From Charina bottae (lineage: Eukaryota; Chordata; Lepidosauria; Squamata; Charinaidae): DNA of 64,000 nt. The position numbers were made by a program, and so were the translations under genes. The first letter of the stretch is position 1. Each line of letters opens with the position of its first letter. The DNA lies in the NCBI GenBank assembly GCA_023362775.1, contig JALMGJ010000011.1:17906001-17970000 (forward strand), read 5' to 3'. Below the pieces are notes generated by a model. It saw only the letters and a program-made list of their open reading frames with translations, did not search any database and had not been told where the DNA came from. Shown piece after piece: positions 59,901 to 64,000 of the stretch.

Positions 59901-62900
59901 CTGCACAAATGTGCGGGGGGAACCTTTACCTTTTACCTTATGCTGCCTAGAGTCGCTTGGAAAAGTGAGATGGGCAGCTAATAAATTGAGTAAATAAATA
60001 AATAAACTTAATTTTCCATAGCAGGCAAAAGAATCCTACAGCAAAAACAGCCAAAAAAAAAAAAAGGGGGGGGGAAACAAGCTAATCCAAAGATGAAACA
60101 AACATGGAACAATTAGACAAACATGGAATAATTAGAACACTTAGCTGAGCAAGAGTGATGCATGGATTCTTTTCAGGCTGCCAAAAGAAAACCCTTTATT
60201 TCCTGAAGAAAGAAAGACAAAGAAATGGTAATAAATAAGACAAAGAGGATGGTAGGTACTCCCTTAACTCAGGAGATTTGCCTGCTATGGAAAATTAAGT
60301 TTATTTATTTACTCAATTTATTAGCTGCCCATCTCACTTTTCCAAGCGACTCTAGGCGGCATACAACAGGGTTAAAAAACAATCAATAAATACATTAAAA
60401 AGTTTAAGAATTGCAGAATGCAGGGAGATACTTTGTGATGAACTCCAGTGAGAAAGGGAACCGGCAGGAAGGCATAAAGGAGGAAACTGGTTCAAGAAAA
60501 GAGGAAGACTTCTTAAAAGCCTGACCTGTTGTGAAGATATCAGTTGCAAACAGATTCCACTGTGGAACTATGATTCAGTTTCCATTTATGTGTTGCAGTT
60601 CCTGAATGGCTGAGAATATCTAACTTGTTGTTCAAATCCAAAACATGAATGGTGATAGGTGAATGTACAAGGGCTTGAGCCTTGTCTTGAATGAGGAATG
60701 CTGTGAAATGGGGAATCCAAGGGACCTCTCTAAACGGGAAGGATGCTGTTAAGTGCAATTTGGACTACATGAGTTTGATGCAAAACTGAGGCAATACAGT
60801 GAGTAGAATTGCTACCAAATTGCAGAAGGTACTGTACTTCAATCATGCATGTCTTTAGGAGCTAAGAAACCTTGAAACAAAGTGCAGAGAAGACGGAGTG
60901 ACGCAGAACTCATAACAACAGAGAGAGATCAAACTCTATGGCATGGCTTATGCATATCATAGTTGGGACCTAAGGATCAGATATAATGGTTTCCCAAGAG
61001 TCAAGGTAGTGGGTCAAGCTCACTAGCAAAACCTCACAACAGGGTCAGAAAGAATGCTTCTGTCTCTTTAAGAATTAAGGATGAAACTTGATGATTAGGA
61101 TGATTAGGCCTTGACTGCTGTCCAAATCCAGGAGAGCCAGAATGGAAAGACATATCTCTGATGACTTGCAAGACCAAGAAACCAACCTCCTCTAGAGTAA
61201 ACTACAGACACGCGGTTTCTTAGAAGCAGAAGGATTTATTACAGAACATGAAGGTTAACACGAACAAAGACTTGAATGAACGAGCAAAGCATGGCATGCA
61301 CATTTAAACCTTCCCCCCCCCCCGAGGTCCTTTGATGTTGACACGTGTAGCTCATGGCTCCAGGGTGCTCAGACATCCGTTAGTGGAGATGTGTACTCCC
61401 GCTTGCCACTTAGGTGCGAACCTGTCTACTTCAAAGGCAGGCGTCTCTTCCGTGTCTGTTTGCAGCCTCCCTGAATGCCCTTATCTGTCTAGCACAGGGC
61501 TTTCCAAAGTGCCGCCGCTGGCGACACACCCAGTGGCGGCGGCGGTGACACGCGCGTACATGGCGACGGCGCGGGGGGGCGTGCGGTGGCGCGCGCGCGC
61601 ACGGTGGCGGCGTGGGAGGGGCGTGCGGCGGCGCGTGCGTGCATGGCAGCCGCCGTGCACACGCGCACCGCCGCTTCCGGGTGGTGTGGCGACACACCAC
61701 ACTGTGTGTGGCGACACACTTTTGTGTCGCGACACACAGTTTGGAAAGCTCTGGTCTAGCATATTGGCAGAGGTCTGTTGAGCTCTGACACTACAGTAGT
61801 ACCCTAGCCTCTTTCTTGTTATGCTTCATTCCTTGAGATACAGATATGTTCTTCAGATTCAGCCTGAACCCATGGTATACATGCAGTTATCTACATCATT
61901 TATTTTGAATTACTATTTTATCCATTATAAATAGCAGCTTTTCATGGATAGATTTGACCAGATTTGAAATCATGGTACAGAGGATGGAGGTTAACCCTAC
62001 CATGCTGTGATCCTAATAAAACCTATTGTCTTAGTATCTGGAGTATATACTGTATATCTAATGCAACCTTCCAAGCCTAGTGCCCATCTGCCCAGATCTG
62101 TCAGGCTACAGCAGCCAAGCTCATTAAGGATGATGGGCAATGTGAGATTTGGCTCCTTTTCCCACAAAAATAAAATACTGAACTGACAAATAGCAGCGCT
62201 AAATTCCTGTTTATTGGTCTTTTGCAAAAGAGGCTTCTCTCATACCGTCACAAATTTGACTAGTATAGAGAGAGCAATGAGCAAGGTTCATTCATTTCTT
62301 TTATACATGTAATTCAAAGACAAGTCAGTTTACATATTTAGTTTACATATTTACACAAGTTTGCAGAGTGTCAGACTAACAGCCTTTCAAGATATCTATT
62401 TGCACCTTCCTCCCCTTGCCACTGCCACCCTGTGTTAATTTCCTTAAGCAGGTTCATTCTTTCCTGGTCTGACAGGCTGGTTTTGTTTTAACTACCCATT
62501 GATTGTTTCTGAAACTGACACAGAAAGAGGAGTTTGCTTATTTCTATCCCTTCCTTCCCAAACCCTTGTTATGCAATTATCCCTTGGTGCTCAGGCAGGT
62601 ATGTGTTGGAGGTTGGTGTTAATGGGTTGTCTCCCTCCGGATTCATTATCACCTATATGCATCGTTCTTTTCCGTTTCAGAATTTTTGGCAGTTATTTAG
62701 GAAGAATGATTTCCTCATTCTTCTATGGGATTTAATTATTCTTTGAGGAACACTAATTTTTAATATCTGACAGGCAAGAAGATACAACAGTGGAGGATCC
62801 ATGGTTTGCATAGTCTGGCAGATTTGTACACAGTGGGAAGACACTAATCACAGTACCTTTTTCTTGGTGTTGTGTGCCAGAAGCATAAGATACCTGCTGA

Positions 62901-62946
62901 ATCCTTAGTTCTGTGACTGTGGTATCTGCTAGAATCTGCAAGTCCT
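56640..62946 (-). CDS. PYCARD: ASC/PYCARD-like adaptor, copy C (linker and CARD exons; PYD exon outside window)
   Basis: Two exons are visible: a putative linker at 62857-62946 and the CARD at 56640-56923, joined in phase 1 across a 5.9-kb intron. The linker exon also begins in phase 1, which fits a PYD exon of the usual form further right, past base 64000. With a 277-bp PYD exon the protein would be about 216 residues, longer than copies A (185) and B (197). The CARD ends with an extension, [11 protein letters not shown], not present in A or B. I cannot exclude that copy C lacks a PYD and is a CARD-only gene, or that the linker exon belongs elsewhere. Confidence 0.75.
56924..57485. other. 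intron of copy C, nothing recognised
   Basis: No repeat boundary or exon is supported. Confidence 0.4.
57490..57715 (+). mobile_element. tRNA-derived SINE
   Basis: GAGCCAGTGATTAAGGCATCAGG, CTGAGTTCTAGTTCAGCC, GGATGACCTTGGACCAGTC and AAACCTTGCCAGGAAAACTG show a diverged plus-strand copy of the 8190 family. Confidence 0.6.
57924..58012 (+). repeat. 89-bp inverted repeat arm, partner at 59513-59601
   Basis: Its reverse complement matches 59513-59601 with two mismatches in 89 bases. The shared core includes CAGGGCAAATTCTCTATAC. Confidence 0.9.
58099..59180 (+). mobile_element. unclassified repeat, possibly retrotransposon-derived
   Basis: GC-rich sequence with open frames contains acidic and Pro-rich stretches ([19 protein letters not shown]), a basic stretch ([20 protein letters not shown]), and repeated TGTTTGGATTATCG-type motifs at 58641-58735. 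It looks like part of an LTR-type or other retroelement, but no domain, LTR pair or TSD was found. Confidence 0.3.
58258..58375 (+). repeat. 59-bp tandem duplication
   Basis: Two adjacent units begin at 58258 and 58317, each starting CAGGGGAGCAAGCTGGGGAT and containing CACCCTCTAGCCAGCAGCC. Confidence 0.9.
59181..59512. other. intron of copy C, nothing recognised
   Basis: No feature is supported. Confidence 0.4.
59513..60029 (+). repeat. segment duplicated in inverted orientation on both sides, containing a SINE
   Basis: The left part (59513-59601) pairs with 57924-58012. The right part (59598-59625 plus 59939-60029) pairs with 60277-60386. A SINE at 59626-59938 interrupts the right part and is absent from the partner. 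Confidence 0.85.
59626..59938 (+). mobile_element. tRNA-derived SINE (Sauria-like) with identifiable empty site
   Basis: It runs from GGGTAAGACGCCAGGC through GTTCAAATCCCTAGCC, CACTTCGGTGGGATGG and CCTAGAGTCGGACACGAC to CCTTTACCTTTTACCT, flanked by TATGC. The inverted copy at 60277-60386 lacks the insertion. Confidence 0.85.
60277..60386 (-). repeat. inverted repeat arm, partner of 59598-60029
   Basis: It contains CTGCTATGGAAAATTAAG, GCTGCCCATCTCACTTTTCC and ACAACAGGGTTAAAAAACAA, the reverse complement of the left arm without its SINE. Part of the arm resembles a CR1 3' end. Confidence 0.88.
60390..61490. other. intron of copy C, mostly unclassified
   Basis: A stretch at about 61200-61330 has LTR-like features (AAGGATTTATTACAG) and a poly-C run at 61312-61323. 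No coding homology is seen. Confidence 0.35.
61495..61753 (+). mobile_element. hAT (Buster-type) MITE with CpG-rich core
   Basis: CAGGGCTTTCCAAAGTG and CACAGTTTGGAAAGCTCTG are the ends, flanked by GTCTAGCA (61487-61494 and 61754-61761). The core is extremely CpG-rich, with GGCGGCGG and CGCGCGCG runs. Confidence 0.85.
61770..62850. other. intron of copy C, nothing recognised
   Basis: No exon, RNA gene or repeat end is supported. Confidence 0.4.
62857..62946 (-). CDS. putative linker exon of copy C
   Basis: The 90-bp exon has acceptor TTTTGTTTTAG and donor GTACTG, phase 1 at both ends. It encodes about 30 residues ([17 protein letters not shown], ending GTQHQEK). An earlier donor-like GTATCT would leave the wrong phase. 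It has no sequence similarity to the copy B linker; the call rests on position, phase and open frame. Confidence 0.5.
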
Positions 62947-63280
62947 CTAAAACAAAAGGAAAGAAAAATGAAAACATGAATCAACACTTTTCTGTTTAAT
63001 ATGGCATTTTCCCCTTTCAGGGAAAGGTAATATATTAATCAAAACTCTAGGTCCCACAGATGATTGTCACGACCAATTTTACCATGGGTTTCACTGAGTG
63101 TACCCTATATGTGACATAGACATAGACTGCACATTATTTCCCAGGAACAGATGAGTATCTGGTTATTAAGGGAGATTAAAAAATACAACAAATGCTTAAT
63201 CCTGAATATACCCAATACGAGTTACATGAACCTTACTATGAAATTGCCCTCCCCTCTTTAAAAGGATACATTCTAAGGCA

Positions 63281-63660
63281 GGGGTCCCCAAACTCTTCAG
63301 TTCATCAACCCCTTCATGAAGTTTCAGATTGTTCATCGACCCCCAAACATTTATTATATGAAAATAATTTAATAAATACTACTTTAACTAACAGTACTAT
63401 GAATAATAATAATAATAATAACAACAACAACAACAATAGACAACTCAAGGCTGCTCTCGCTGGCAGCTGACCATCCAACCCTGGGTAGCACTGTCACCTC
63501 ACCTTTAGGTCTAGGGACTGGTGTGGAGCTCTACAGAGACCCCAAAAGCTTAATTGACCCCAATTGACATTCCATCATTTATCGACCACCTATTGACCCC
63601 CAGACATTTACTGATCCCCCTTTTGACCCCCAGGCTTTTATCGACCCTTAGATAAGTCCC
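63281..63660 (+). mobile_element. hAT-like element with simple-repeat insertion
   Basis: CAGGGGTCCCCAAACTCTTC is a hAT-type left end, followed by repeated ATCGACCCCC and TTGACCCCC motifs. An (AAT)n(AAC)n run lies at 63400-63437. The right end is not certain. Confidence 0.45.
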
Positions 63661-64000
63661 AATGACTCTTGCGAGTCGATATTGACCACTTTGTTTTTAA
63701 GTTATGAATATATCTCCATGAATTCCACATTTCTACTGAATGCTATGAATTTTCTGGTCAGGCAAAGCTTTAGCGTACCATGGTTTGTTTGTTTGACCAA
63801 TGAAGGTCAAGATGGACTTAACCTTACTTTGTTCCTGTGGTTGTGTGGACTTTGACTTGGGTGGCAATAAATGTGCATCTCATATTGTATAAAAAGTAAC
63901 TAAGCTAAGCAGACTTCTGGGGAAGAAATGGCGAACTGAAGACGGCTCTGCTAAAAGCAGAGCTGACAACCATGGTGGAATGAAGAGCCAGCTCTTTGTA
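63661..64000. other. right edge, nothing recognised
   Basis: If copy C has a PYD exon it should lie past this edge. None is visible here. Confidence 0.4.

Noticed and set aside
62882..62893. Earlier donor (GTATCT) in the putative copy C linker exon
   Set aside because: It would end the exon in phase 0, which does not fit the phase-1 CARD exon.

Overview
The window is nuclear DNA of a squamate reptile (lizard or snake). It has spliced vertebrate genes with GT-AG introns and a typical squamate repeat load: Bov-B (RTE) and CR1/L2-type LINEs, tRNA-derived SINEs, several families of short hAT elements with 8-bp target-site duplications (TSDs), a Tc1 element, and a LINE whose 3' end runs into an (AATAG)n tract. 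All genes recognised read on the minus strand.

Layout. (1) 409-4314: the first five coding exons of KAT8 (MOF, a MYST histone acetyltransferase), with its CpG-rich promoter at about 4050-4510. The catalytic exons lie left of base 1. (2) 9397-12494 and 20948-22008: two paralogous C2H2 zinc-finger genes with nine fingers each, sharing an identical tract of about 350 bp. (3) 22.1-36.9 kb: a repeat-rich stretch with SINEs, a Tc1 element inside a (TG/TATG)n microsatellite, a CpG-rich block at 27.3-28.1 kb without an assigned gene, an L2/CR1-type LINE, a long Bov-B copy and a CR1 copy. (4) 37.6 kb to the right end: a tandem array of ASC/PYCARD-like inflammasome adaptor genes. Copy A (37559-40000) has pyrin (PYD) and CARD exons. 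Copy B (43442-49863) has PYD, linker and CARD exons. Copy C (56640-62946) has linker and CARD exons, and its PYD exon probably lies past base 64000.

In humans KAT8 and PYCARD are neighbours at 16p11.2, so the block looks like conserved synteny in which PYCARD, single-copy in humans, has multiplied. Exon phases agree throughout: every PYD exon ends in phase 1, linker exons are phase 1-1, and every CARD exon starts in phase 1. The copies differ mainly in the linker. This array is the strongest candidate here for an undescribed system: several full-length ASC-like adaptors that could form mixed or competing inflammasome filaments.

Other points worth reading are the gene-conversion-like tract between the zinc-finger genes, a Buster-type hAT family with consistent central-TA TSDs, and a pair of abutting inverted duplications at 57.9-60.4 kb, one arm of which preserves the empty site of a SINE. 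All identifications come from reading the sequence; no database search or alignment program was used.
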